From ZC4RG29 sp036273935 (GTDB lineage Bacteria > Bacteroidota > Bacteroidia > Cytophagales > Cyclobacteriaceae): a stretch of 17,626 bases of DNA. Within the stretch, counting starts at the first letter, position 1; every line of letters begins with the position of its first letter. The stretch is taken from the NCBI GenBank assembly GCA_036273935.1, contig DASUGQ010000285.1, forward strand, positions 1 through 17,626, in the 5' to 3' direction. Below the pieces are notes generated by a model, which was not told the origin of the DNA, searched no databases, and worked only from the letters and a program-made list of their open reading frames with translations. The translations under genes and the position numbers were made by a program. Shown here in pieces: positions 1 through 7,897 of this stretch.

Positions 1-374
1 AGTTCCGCCTGTTTGTTTATCGAAGGCTCTGCAAAACCGAAGTTGCTATAGCCAAATCCGGCGCGGTCGGTGGAGATTAGCATGAATTGCTTTAACAAGG
101 CTGAGTCGGCGAGGAAATGGATGAACGCACTCAATGATCCGGGAGATCCATGCACAAAAAGGATCAGTGGTTTTTGATCACTACCTGTTCGGACATAGTT
201 AATTTCCCTGTGATTTATTTTTATCGAAGATTGTTCAACCTCGAGATTCTTTTCCTTGAAGTAAGCATCGATTTTTTTGGGACTCATGCGAAAGGTCATA
301 CACGAGTGAGAGGTGATCATTATGAAAATTAAAGGCAGGAAAAAGATTAGTAATCTCCTCTTTCGCCTTTTCAT
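1..374 (-). CDS. Alpha/beta hydrolase, probable lipoprotein (N-terminal part, cut by window edge)
   Basis: Only the first 124 codons are present; the gene continues left of base 1. Reading from the ATG at 374, a very basic start (MKRRKRR) is followed by a hydrophobic stretch and Cys25, which looks like a lipoprotein signal (SHSC is a weak lipobox). About 45 residues later comes a typical alpha/beta hydrolase core: a beta strand LILFV, the oxyanion-hole motif HGSPGS (residues 75-80), and the next strand with DRAGFGYS (103-110). The catalytic Ser, acid and His lie beyond the window, so the substrate cannot be named. The frame is also open upstream into the end of the protease gene, with a possible GTG start, but ATG 374 gives a sensible signal peptide. 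It lies 40 bases after the protease stop on the same strand and is probably co-transcribed with it. Confidence 0.8.
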   Translation of the reverse strand, partial: MKRRKRRLLIFFLPLIFIMITSHSCMTFRMSPKKIDAYFKEKNLEVEQSSIKINHREINYVRTGSDQKPLILFVHGSPGSLSAFIHFLADSALLKQFMLISTDRAGFGYSNFGFAEPSINKQAE

Positions 375-414
375 GGATTTTGAAATACCATCAATTCTCG
401 TCACTACCTCATCA

Positions 415-2067
415 TCACTGCAGGTTCAGCGTCTTTTTGTACTGAGGAAGGTTATGCAGAATTTCAATAGATTTTTGAACGCCTTCATCATGGCGGAATC
501 CATTTTCCACCGTTCCTCTTTCAAGATAATGCCGGGCAACAATATCTTCTTCCAAAAGCATTTTGATTTGATCCTTGTAGAGCATTAATTCATTCTTCTT
601 GCTGTCCTCAATTTTGCTCTTGATCTGTTCTAGTTGTCCCTTGAGGTCGGCGTAATAACGCTCCTTCCGGGCTTCCCTCTCAAATCCCTGAAGTTGTTGT
701 TCAAGGTACGACTCGTAATTATAATTCTTGCCCTTCATCCAGTTTACAAAATCAAGATATTCGGCATCGGTGAGGCTGAAATTTTTTGCTTCCGGGAGGA
801 TATCTTTGTTGTGTTTGAAGTTGTACTGCGTTACATAATCTAAAATGAAACCCTGCTCGAAAAGCGATTGTGGCAGCGGATGCAATTCCGGCGAACTTGC
901 CTTGACGTCGGGATCAATCCCTCCACCGTCATAAACGGTGCGCCCATGAGTAGTCTTAAATGATTTCTTCAGGGAATCAGGAACTGATCCTACACTTCCA
1001 TCTTCACGGCGATGAGAATAATCCAATACCTGGATACAACGTCCGGTGGGGGTGTAATATTTTGCGGTGGTCACCTTTAGTTGGCTGTTGTAGGAGAGGG
1101 GACGACTTACTTGCACGAGACCTTTCCCAAACGATTTCTCACCCATCACCACGCCGCGATCGTAATCCTGAATGGTGCCGGCTACAATTTCAGAAGCCGA
1201 GGCACTTCCGCGGTTAATCAGCACGGTTAGCAAAATATCGGTATCAACAGGAGGGTTCAGTGTTTCATAGGTGAGGTTGTTCTCAGGAATTTTTCCTTTT
1301 GTGCTAACCACCTTTTGACCTTTTGGAATGAAGAGATTGGAAACATTCACTGCTTCCATAAGGAGACCTCCCGGATTGCCACGAAGATCAAGGATAATTC
1401 CCTTAGCTCCCTTTTCCTTTAAATCGACCAGTGCATTGCGCACTTCCTTGCTTGCATCGGGTGTGAAGTCTGAAAGCTTAATATAGCCAACGTCAGCGGA
1501 TACCATCCCGAAGAATGGCACATTACTAACCTTTATTTTCTCACGTTTGAAAGATAATTCAACTGGTGTATCACTGCCATATCGGTTGACCGTAAGGCGA
1601 ACAGGGGTACCTACCTGTCCTTTCATGAGATGAGATGTTTCATCCCGTGTCAGTTTTGAGAGGCTGACATCGTCTATCTTCACAATTTCATCGCCAATCT
1701 TCAGCCCACCCTTTTGCGCAGCATACCCTTCCATGATCATGGTGACAAAAGTGTGATCGCCAATGTCACGAGTCACCGCGCCAATTCCACCGTACTGCCC
1801 CGTGTTCAGCGTGCGAAAGTCTTCGACTTCATCTTCCGGTATATAATTCGTATATGGATCAAGTGAATTCAGCATAGCGTCAATCCCTGTACGTACCAAT
1901 TTGTTCGGATTTATTTCGTCAACGTATAATGCATTTACCTCTTTGAAAAGTGATGCAAAAATGTCCAGGTTTTTGGCGATCTCGAAATAACGTTCGGCGG
2001 GCTTGGTGAATGAGAGCGCGGAAACAAGAACGACCGCCGACAACAAGTAAATACTTATTTTTTTCAT
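415..2067 (-). CDS. C-terminal processing peptidase, S41 family, with PDZ domain
   Basis: This is a serine protease of the Prc/CtpA type, which trims or degrades periplasmic proteins from their C-termini and often affects cell-wall enzymes and stress response. Residues 1-21 form a signal peptide (MKKISIYLLSAVVLVSALSF). An N-terminal helical part follows, then a PDZ domain at about 88-170 with the QYGGIGAV and GGLKIGDEIVKIDD loops. The S41 core has LRGNPGGLL (228-236), the nucleophile region GSASASEIVAG (Ser290) and GEKSFGKG (Lys315). Ser290 and Lys315 are 25 residues apart, as in the Ser/Lys dyad of E. coli Prc. The roughly 150-residue C-terminal part is helical and charged. The length of 550 residues is normal for Bacteroidota members. 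The start has no Shine-Dalgarno sequence. A TAnnTTTG box lies about 95 bases upstream. Confidence 0.95.
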   Translation of the reverse strand: MKKISIYLLSAVVLVSALSFTKPAERYFEIAKNLDIFASLFKEVNALYVDEINPNKLVRTGIDAMLNSLDPYTNYIPEDEVEDFRTLNTGQYGGIGAVTRDIGDHTFVTMIMEGYAAQKGGLKIGDEIVKIDDVSLSKLTRDETSHLMKGQVGTPVRLTVNRYGSDTPVELSFKREKIKVSNVPFFGMVSADVGYIKLSDFTPDASKEVRNALVDLKEKGAKGIILDLRGNPGGLLMEAVNVSNLFIPKGQKVVSTKGKIPENNLTYETLNPPVDTDILLTVLINRGSASASEIVAGTIQDYDRGVVMGEKSFGKGLVQVSRPLSYNSQLKVTTAKYYTPTGRCIQVLDYSHRREDGSVGSVPDSLKKSFKTTHGRTVYDGGGIDPDVKASSPELHPLPQSLFEQGFILDYVTQYNFKHNKDILPEAKNFSLTDAEYLDFVNWMKGKNYNYESYLEQQLQGFEREARKERYYADLKGQLEQIKSKIEDSKKNELMLYKDQIKMLLEEDIVARHYLERGTVENGFRHDEGVQKSIEILHNLPQYKKTLNLQ

Positions 2068-2161
2068 CTAATGAATTTTTAACAACCGTGGGTTAAACAT
2101 CAGGAATTTTCCAATCAACCGGCGTTGAAGCGAATAAGGACATTGCTGTCTCTACTAAACA

Positions 2162-2169
2162 CAAAAGTA
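2162..2169 (-). promoter_or_regulatory. Candidate Bacteroidota -7 promoter element for the S41 peptidase gene
   Basis: On the minus strand this reads TACTTTTG, an exact match to the TAnnTTTG -7 element of the Bacteroidota primary sigma factor. It would give a leader of roughly 90 bases before the ATG at 2067. No good TTTG -33 element is visible at the usual distance of about 19 bases. The rest of the 221-base gap 2068-2288 shows no gene, repeat or clear hairpin. Confidence 0.45.
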
Positions 2170-2288
2170 ACTACTTTAAAGAAATCTTACGATAAGGTAA
2201 GTCACAAGAAAAATCGTTACGGAGGAGTATTTATTGCCTAAACGGTAAAAGTATTTCTTGAAATCTGCCCATAGACCTCAATTTCCCC

Positions 2289-3359
2289 CTATTTCCATGC
2301 CGTATGCAAGAATCGCAACCAGTTGCCGTGCATCACATTCTCTACGTCTTCTTCTTTATAACCTCGTTTTTTAAGCAACGGACCTACTTTTTGAAGGTCG
2401 GCAATCGTCTCGAGATCAGCCGGGCATTGCTCCTTTCCGAAAGCCCCATCCAGGTCAGAACCGATACCAATGTGCAGCGCATTTCCGGCGAGTTGGCAGA
2501 TATGGTCCAGGTGATCGATCATCACCTCAAGGTTACAATTTGTGCTTTGGGGTGTTGATTTGCCCCTGACCCAATTGGGGACCATCATCCAGGCGTCCAG
2601 CACTCCGCCAATTACTGCGCCACGCCCAATAAGTTCTTTGATTTGCTCATCGCTGAACTGACGGTTGTGATTCACCAACGCGCGGCAGTTATTATGACTG
2701 GCCCACACGTGTCCATTGAAATTATTCATGGCTTCCCAAAAGCTGTCGTCACATAAGTGGGTGGCGTCAAGAATAATGTTGAGTCGTTCCATTTCCTTGA
2801 GCAAGGATTTTCCCTTCGGCCCCATAAGACCGGACGCGTCCGTACCTTGCGCATAACGACCAGGGCCATAATGAGCAGGACCAACCGCCCTGAGACCATA
2901 TTGATAAGCACGTTCAAGGTGAGCCAGTGTTACAATAGAATCGGCACCTTCGAGGCTAAGGATATAGCCGATCGATTTGTTTTCGTTGTCATTACTGATG
3001 TTCCATCTCGTAAGGTGTTCATCCAGCGATGATCGATCGGTGATTTGAAATAGTTCACCAGCTTCTTCCATTGCCCGGTACCACGCGAGTTGCGACTGTG
3101 TATGAGCCCATGCCTGTTCCGGAGATCGCCACCCGGGAAGTGGATTTTCCTTCGACACATAGCGAGCGATCTGCGTCGCGACAACGAGGCCTATATTTCC
3201 CTTTCTGAGTTCATGAAAGTTAACCGTTCCGTTTCCGCGATCAGGCTTGTCTGTCATTCCGCGCTCACGTTCACGAATTTCTTCGATCGGCATCCTGAGA
3301 TCACGGTTCCATTCCATGGCGTTCATGCTGAGATCAAGGTGGGCGTCAACGATAAACAT
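2289..3359 (-). CDS. Membrane-dipeptidase-like zinc peptidase, family M19
   Basis: The protein has 356 residues, starting at ATG 3359. The frame extends to an ATG at 3392, but the family normally begins right at the first metal motif, so the shorter form is chosen. Metal ligands of the renal-dipeptidase fold are visible: HLD (His7, Asp9), the bridging Glu in SLEGAD (Glu137), DATHL (His201) and WASHNNCRAL (His222). The substrate-pocket His of PAHYG (His163) and Asp302 in GSDLDGAFG are also present, so the binuclear site looks complete. No signal peptide is seen, which suggests a cytoplasmic enzyme. M19 enzymes cleave dipeptides, and several bacterial members prefer a D-residue at the C-terminal position. 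It follows an MFS gene after 106 bases on the same strand, which fits import and cleavage of small peptides or D-amino-acid derivatives. The exact substrate is not known. Confidence 0.93.
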   Translation of the reverse strand: MFIVDAHLDLSMNAMEWNRDLRMPIEEIRERERGMTDKPDRGNGTVNFHELRKGNIGLVVATQIARYVSKENPLPGWRSPEQAWAHTQSQLAWYRAMEEAGELFQITDRSSLDEHLTRWNISNDNENKSIGYILSLEGADSIVTLAHLERAYQYGLRAVGPAHYGPGRYAQGTDASGLMGPKGKSLLKEMERLNIILDATHLCDDSFWEAMNNFNGHVWASHNNCRALVNHNRQFSDEQIKELIGRGAVIGGVLDAWMMVPNWVRGKSTPQSTNCNLEVMIDHLDHICQLAGNALHIGIGSDLDGAFGKEQCPADLETIADLQKVGPLLKKRGYKEEDVENVMHGNWLRFLHTAWK

Positions 3360-3465
3360 GATTTTTATTTTTGATTTGCAAGTACGATTCACAATTTGTC
3401 GAATACGAGAAAAAATATTGCTTCGAAATGATTTAATAAGTTCGGCACATATACGAATTCAACAG

Positions 3466-4881
3466 TCATTCATTCAAATTTCTCTCATAGGTTTCAGGGA
3501 CGGTCAGGCTGTTCACGATGATGCCTATTACGATCAGTACCAGGGGATAGATTAACCCCGCGAAAGGCGCCATGAAAATGCCGATCACAAATGAACTCCT
3601 GATCCACTCAGTTACTAATGGTGTCGCGCCGCCGATAACACCGTTACCAATGTTATGAGCAAAACCCATTCCTGTGTAGCGGATCTTAGTCGGGAAGAGT
3701 TCGAGCATGAAAGCGCCCATAGGTCCGTAGAGCATCGCGGTGCTGATCATCATAGATATTTGTAACAGAATAAAAATAAAAATGATCTCATTACTAATGG
3801 CATGAACTTCCGTCAGCCGCTGGGGATTGCCCAATGCCATGAACCAGTAGAAGCTGAACGGAATAAAAATGAGACTAAGGACCAATCCCGTTAAAATCAC
3901 TTTCTTTCTTCCGACCCTGTCACTCAACGCACCCGCCCATTGATAAAAGAATCCCCCAAATAGAAATCCGATAGAAAGAATTAACAGAGCTGTTACGTCC
4001 GGAATTCTTACCGAGCGTTGGAGAAAAAATAAGGTAACGAATTGCGATGTGTGCATGGCAGCACTTTGGGCGGCGTTACCACCAAAAATCGCTTTAAGCA
4101 TTAACAGCAAAGTTTCCTTTGATCGAAAGCATTCGCGAATGGGAGTCTTGCTGGTTTCACCTTTTCGCTTAAGTTCGAGGTAAAGGGGACTTTCACTTAA
4201 CTTGATTCGTATCAGGTAGCTGAAGAAAAAAAGAACGATGCTGAATAGAAATGGTATACGCCACCCGAAAGAATTAAATTGCTGGTCATCCATCCTGCTC
4301 CGAATGATGTAGACTACGCCGAGACTAAAGAGCAATGCAAGGGGCGCTGTAGCCTGAATAAACCCGGTGTAGAAGCCTCTCTTGTTTTGCGGAGCGTGCT
4401 CGGCAACATAAATGGCCGCGCCAGCATATTCACCACTGATGGCAAGACCCTGCATCAGCCGGAATATCAGGAGCAACACAGGCGCCCCCCACCCAATGAG
4501 TTTGTATCCGGGGATACATCCGATCAGAAAGGTGGCGCCGCCCATCAGCATGAGCGTTATGAGGAACGAATACTTTCGTCCCACGCGATCGCCAATGCTT
4601 CCGAAAAGCAACGAGCCGATTGGCCGGATGAAATAAGATGAGACGATAATAGCGACGGTTTCCAGAAATTTTGAATCGCCTGGAGGAAAAAGTTGAATGG
4701 AGAGTGTGTTGGCGAGAATTAACGCCATGAACAGATCGTACCATTCGATCAGGGTTCCACCGGCAGACGCAAGAATGACCAGGCGAAGATTTTTTTGTGC
4801 TGAGTCCGGCAGAGCTTGTGCGATCACGCTGGCTGAATTAATTAAACGGTTAATTTCCTGTTCCTGGAAGTAACGGCCCAT
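3466..4881 (-). CDS. MFS transporter, metabolite:H+ symporter (MHS/ProP-like) type
   Basis: This is an inner-membrane secondary transporter, and its 471 residues fit 12 membrane helices. Family marks include GGTLIEWYDL at the start of helix 1 (41-50), the MFS loop 2-3 motif GSIGDRVGRK (94-103), RLMQGLAISGEYAGA in helix 4-5 (141-155), and a repeat of the loop motif (DRVGRKK) in the second half. This pattern is typical of the MHS group, which moves carboxylates, betaines or amino-acid-like solutes with protons. The chosen ATG at 4881 lies inside the end of the upstream PLP-enzyme gene and gives a 40-base overlap. A GTG at 4827 (residue 19), just after that gene's stop, would also work and removes only a soluble tail. 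Tight linkage to the PLP enzyme suggests that it carries that enzyme's substrate or product. Confidence 0.9.
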   Translation of the reverse strand: MGRYFQEQEINRLINSASVIAQALPDSAQKNLRLVILASAGGTLIEWYDLFMALILANTLSIQLFPPGDSKFLETVAIIVSSYFIRPIGSLLFGSIGDRVGRKYSFLITLMLMGGATFLIGCIPGYKLIGWGAPVLLLIFRLMQGLAISGEYAGAAIYVAEHAPQNKRGFYTGFIQATAPLALLFSLGVVYIIRSRMDDQQFNSFGWRIPFLFSIVLFFFSYLIRIKLSESPLYLELKRKGETSKTPIRECFRSKETLLLMLKAIFGGNAAQSAAMHTSQFVTLFFLQRSVRIPDVTALLILSIGFLFGGFFYQWAGALSDRVGRKKVILTGLVLSLIFIPFSFYWFMALGNPQRLTEVHAISNEIIFIFILLQISMMISTAMLYGPMGAFMLELFPTKIRYTGMGFAHNIGNGVIGGATPLVTEWIRSSFVIGIFMAPFAGLIYPLVLIVIGIIVNSLTVPETYERNLNE

Positions 4882-5951
4882 CGGTCCACAACCTTATGAT
4901 GGGTGACAACTACGGCCGTATCATAGAGTGCACAGGTAGGGCAAATGTGATAAGGGACTCCCACCAGTACATCTCCTACCTTTAATTTATTGCCGTTTAC
5001 TTTTAACACCATGTGTTCTTCACTATGCCCGACGGGTTCGAGATCGTCAACGTTCAGAAATTCTATTCGCTTGTTCAATGGATTCTCGGATGCGATTGAC
5101 TTGTGGCCGAGATCAATGCAAACAATATCATCTGACGGTTTTGAAATGACACGTGTGAAGACAAGGGCTGCATATTCAAATGGTTGTTCAGGAAGCATGT
5201 CGTGATAGCCTTTGTCCCAATAAATAAAAGTTCCCGGACTGCACTCTACGTCTTTTCGTCTCGCGTGAATCGGGAAAGTGGGCGAACCTCCTGCAATGAT
5301 AATCGGTTCTTCCATTCCCTTTGCCATGAGCTCTTTCTTCATTTCCAGCACTTCATTGAATGCGTCATCGCATCGTCTTGTTCTTTCGGCAAGATCAGTA
5401 TCGCGAATGTGACCGTCATATGCATGAAGCCCCATGGGTAAAATGCCATCTTTTTTTGATAAGACAAGGTAAAGATCGATTGCTTTCGGCCCGGGCTTTA
5501 TTCCGGTTCGGTTCATTCCAACGTTAAGGTCAATGTAAACGGGAATACAATGATGAATAGATTCCATGACCTCATTGAGATGATCGGCTACCTGTTCATC
5601 ATCTACCAGGCAAGAGAAGGTCGTTGTTGGATAGCGTTCAATCAGGTGAGCAAGTCGTTCCGCTTTAGGTCCGACGGGTTGATAGGCGAGTAATGCATCG
5701 GGCGCACCTGCCTGTGCAAGCATTTCTGCCTCTGCTATGGTGGCACATTTGAATTTCTCGATGCCTGCTTCCAGGAGAAGTGATGTTACATTCAGAGATT
5801 TGTGTGTTTTTACATGCGGCCTTAGCAATGACGTATCCGATACATAACTTTTAAGAACATCAATATTTTTTTGAACGCGATCAAGATAAATCACCAGTGA
5901 CGGTGTATCGATCTCATCCATATTTTCAACCGTGTACCAGGCTTCTTCCAT
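4842..5951 (-). CDS. Fold-type III PLP enzyme: D-serine dehydratase / D-threonine aldolase-like
   Basis: The protein has 369 residues. The N-terminal alanine-racemase-type barrel begins with DEIDTPSLVIYLDRVQKNI, and the PLP lysine motif RPHVKTHKS gives Lys48. The barrel ends with IIIAGGSPTFPIHA (218-230) and SPGTFIYWDKGYHD (238-251), both characteristic of the D-threonine aldolase/D-serine dehydratase group. Near the C-terminus, PYHICPTCALYD supplies a metal-binding pair His335-x-Cys337. From family knowledge, His-x-Cys is the zinc pair of eukaryotic D-serine dehydratase, while characterised D-threonine aldolases use His-x-Asp. This favours, but does not prove, D-serine (or D-threonine) dehydration. 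The ATG at 5951 is preferred over the internal ATG at 5921 because the WYTVENMDEID lead-in is usual in this family. It starts 9 bases after the ridA-like stop. Confidence 0.9.
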   Translation of the reverse strand: MEEAWYTVENMDEIDTPSLVIYLDRVQKNIDVLKSYVSDTSLLRPHVKTHKSLNVTSLLLEAGIEKFKCATIAEAEMLAQAGAPDALLAYQPVGPKAERLAHLIERYPTTTFSCLVDDEQVADHLNEVMESIHHCIPVYIDLNVGMNRTGIKPGPKAIDLYLVLSKKDGILPMGLHAYDGHIRDTDLAERTRRCDDAFNEVLEMKKELMAKGMEEPIIIAGGSPTFPIHARRKDVECSPGTFIYWDKGYHDMLPEQPFEYAALVFTRVISKPSDDIVCIDLGHKSIASENPLNKRIEFLNVDDLEPVGHSEEHMVLKVNGNKLKVGDVLVGVPYHICPTCALYDTAVVVTHHKVVDRWAVTSRNRKLTV

Positions 5952-5960
5952 TGACTTTGA

Positions 5961-6428
5961 TTAATGAAGTTCAAATAGTGCCTCAATTTCAACGGGTATG
6001 TTATCTGGTAATGATCCCATGCCGACAGCACTGCGCACACCAATACCGTTTTCTTCTCCCCACACTTGCGAAAACAATTCACTGCACCCGTTGATTACAA
6101 AAGGATGTCGTCCGAAATCTGCTGTGGAATTAACCATGCCGAGCACCTTGATAACCCGCTTCACTTTGTTGAGACTTCCAAGGTTTGCCTTTAAGGTAGA
6201 AAGGATCGCGAGTCCCACTTGGCGCGCGGCCAGCTTTGCATCGTCAGCGTTCATGTCAACGCCAACCTTTCCGGTGATGAGTGTCCCATCATCTTTGAGC
6301 GTGCCATGGCCCGACACATAGGCGTGTTTTCCGTCAATGAGAAAAGGCTTATAAACGCCGACCGGTTTTGGAGGGGGAGGCAACGACAAGCCGAGTTGTT
6401 CGAAGCGTTGATCAGGAGTCAGTGACAT
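5961..6428 (-). CDS. RidA/YjgF/UK114-family protein, likely enamine/imine deaminase
   Basis: This 155-residue soluble protein belongs to the RidA superfamily. It has the longer N-terminal lead (LGLSLPPPPKPVGVYKP) seen in one YjgF-like subgroup. Strand motifs include AYVSGHGTL and VGLAILSTLKANLG. The active-site arginine is kept in VRSAVGMGSLP (Arg132), with Glu147 in VEIEALF exactly 15 residues later, as for Arg105/Glu120 of E. coli RidA. Members with this Arg hydrolyse reactive 2-aminoacrylate and related imines made by PLP dehydratases. The next gene, 9 bases downstream, encodes such a PLP enzyme, so the likely job is to clear its intermediate to keto acid and ammonia. The substrate range of this subgroup is less certain than that of archetypal RidA. 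Confidence 0.9.
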   Translation of the reverse strand: MSLTPDQRFEQLGLSLPPPPKPVGVYKPFLIDGKHAYVSGHGTLKDDGTLITGKVGVDMNADDAKLAARQVGLAILSTLKANLGSLNKVKRVIKVLGMVNSTADFGRHPFVINGCSELFSQVWGEENGIGVRSAVGMGSLPDNIPVEIEALFELH

Positions 6429-6450
6429 GAGTAAGAAATCTTTTTAAGCG

Positions 6451-6489
6451 AAAGGTTTAAAGCTAAAAGCCTAAAGTGGAAAGTAAAAG
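6451..6489 (+). repeat. Degenerate heptad AAAG repeat in the gntP-ridA gap
   Basis: Within the 110-base gap between the GntP-family gene and the ridA-like gene, AAAG recurs at 6451, 6459, 6466, 6473, 6480 and 6486, giving steps of 8, 7, 7, 7 and 6 bases. On the transcribed (minus) strand this is a run of CTTT-containing heptads. The 11-base start AAGGTTTAAAG (6452-6462) also occurs at 9194-9204 in front of the fabH-like gene. No protein-coding or hairpin function is apparent. Confidence 0.55.
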
Positions 6490-6538
6490 TGATTCCTTAT
6501 AAGAATTTAAAATTCCAGTAATTTCAAATTCATAACTT

Positions 6539-7852
6539 TCAAACAAAAACATCCAATATCATCACGCAAATCAGTCCCACGACGGAGACGATCGTCTCCA
6601 TCATCGACCAGGACCTCATGGTGTCTTTAATGCTTAAGTTGAAGTACTCTTTGAAGAGCCAGAAGCCTGCATCGTTAACATGAGAGAATAATAAACTTCC
6701 AGCGCCGACGGAAAGGACCATCAAATTCGCATCAACAGATTGTGAGGCAACAATAGGAGCGACAATGCCCGCTGCCGTAATACCCGCCACGGTGGCCGAG
6801 CCCAGACATATCCGTAACACTGCTGCGATGAGCCAGCCCAATACCAGTGGATTTGCGTTCAGCCCGTTGAGCAAGGTCACAATGTCATTATTTACATTAC
6901 TGTCGATGAGAACTTGTTTCAGCGAACCGGCTCCTCCGATAATGAGCAGCATCATGGCAATATCTTTCACGGCGTCACCGTAGATACCCATAACTTTAGG
7001 TATGCTCATTTTCATTCTGATTCCTAACGCGTAGGTGGCGAACATCAACGAAATGAACATCACAATATCAGGATCACTGATGAACAAAAGTGCGTCCCCA
7101 AACTTTCCGCTATTCCGCATTAACGGCTTGAACAGCGTCGTAATGATCAACAAAAATACCGGAAACAGCGATGAGCAGATGCTGATGGCGAGGCCGGGCA
7201 GCTGATCTTCAGGAAGTGTTGTCGGCTTGAATGTTTCGAGTGGCCTGGCCTTTAATTTTTTTAGCGTGAGTGCAAAAAGAGGCCCGCCCAGGAGTACGGT
7301 GGGAACGGCAATCAGCATCCCGTACATCAACGTTTTACCAATATCTGCATTGAGCTGGCCCACCAGGGCTGTTGGTGCCGGGTGGGGTGGAAGGAAGCCG
7401 TGCGTGACGGACAAAGCTGTCAGCATTGGAAGCCCGATGTAAATTACAGGCATATTAACCTGATAAGCAACGGAGAAAATCAAGGGTATAACCAGCACAA
7501 AGCCTACGTTATAAAACAAAGGGATGCCGATAATAAATCCGGTCACCATCAGGGCCCAATTAATATAGCGGGTGCCGAAAATTTTCATGAGACCTGAGGA
7601 TATTTTTTGTGCCGCGCCACTTTCAGCCACAAGTTTTCCCAGCATAGCGCCAGAGACAATCACGATGACCAGCGATCCCAGCAAATCACCCATGCCTTTT
7701 CGCAGTGATCCGGAAAGTGTTTTGAGATCCATACCCAGTAAAATGCCGGCGAGTGCAGAAACGATAATAAAGGCAAGAAATGCGTTGAGCTTAACGCGGG
7801 TAATCAACAAGATCAAAAGAACAATGCAAAAGAATATAATAAGTAATGACAT
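6539..7852 (-). CDS. GntP-family permease (gluconate/D-serine:H+ symporter type)
   Basis: This inner-membrane secondary transporter of 437 residues is close to the usual length of about 440-450 for the family. It is almost entirely hydrophobic, with a membrane helix at the very N-terminus (MSLLIIFFCIVLLILLI). Family hallmarks are the AFLAFIIVSALAGILLGM stretch, LVIVIVSGAMLGKLVAESGAAQ, and the loop GLPMLTALSVTHGFLPPHP with its conserved His and Pro residues. Family members import gluconate, idonate, other sugar acids or D-serine (DsdX). The sequence alone does not separate these, but no gluconate kinase or sugar-acid gene is nearby. The downstream RidA and D-serine dehydratase-like genes make a D-amino acid a reasonable guess. 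It begins 45 bases after the 74-residue gene on the same strand. Confidence 0.92.
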   Translation of the reverse strand: MSLLIIFFCIVLLILLITRVKLNAFLAFIIVSALAGILLGMDLKTLSGSLRKGMGDLLGSLVIVIVSGAMLGKLVAESGAAQKISSGLMKIFGTRYINWALMVTGFIIGIPLFYNVGFVLVIPLIFSVAYQVNMPVIYIGLPMLTALSVTHGFLPPHPAPTALVGQLNADIGKTLMYGMLIAVPTVLLGGPLFALTLKKLKARPLETFKPTTLPEDQLPGLAISICSSLFPVFLLIITTLFKPLMRNSGKFGDALLFISDPDIVMFISLMFATYALGIRMKMSIPKVMGIYGDAVKDIAMMLLIIGGAGSLKQVLIDSNVNNDIVTLLNGLNANPLVLGWLIAAVLRICLGSATVAGITAAGIVAPIVASQSVDANLMVLSVGAGSLLFSHVNDAGFWLFKEYFNLSIKDTMRSWSMMETIVSVVGLICVMILDVFV

Positions 7853-7897
7853 CGGTTGGGATTGAGGTTAAGGAAAAATTAATTGGTCTTGCGTAAA

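Noticed and set aside
4279..4641. Plus-strand open frames inside the MFS gene
   Set aside because: These are shadows of a GC-richer coding segment; the opposite-strand MFS motifs are unambiguous.
4842..4881. Possible frameshift joining the PLP-enzyme and MFS genes
   Set aside because: Both proteins have complete and normal ends for their families, so the overlap is a coupled junction and not a broken fusion.
6508..6523. Short palindrome GAATTT-A-AAATTC in the gntP-ridA gap
   Set aside because: It is too short and A/T-rich to call a terminator or operator; no T-tract follows in the direction of transcription.
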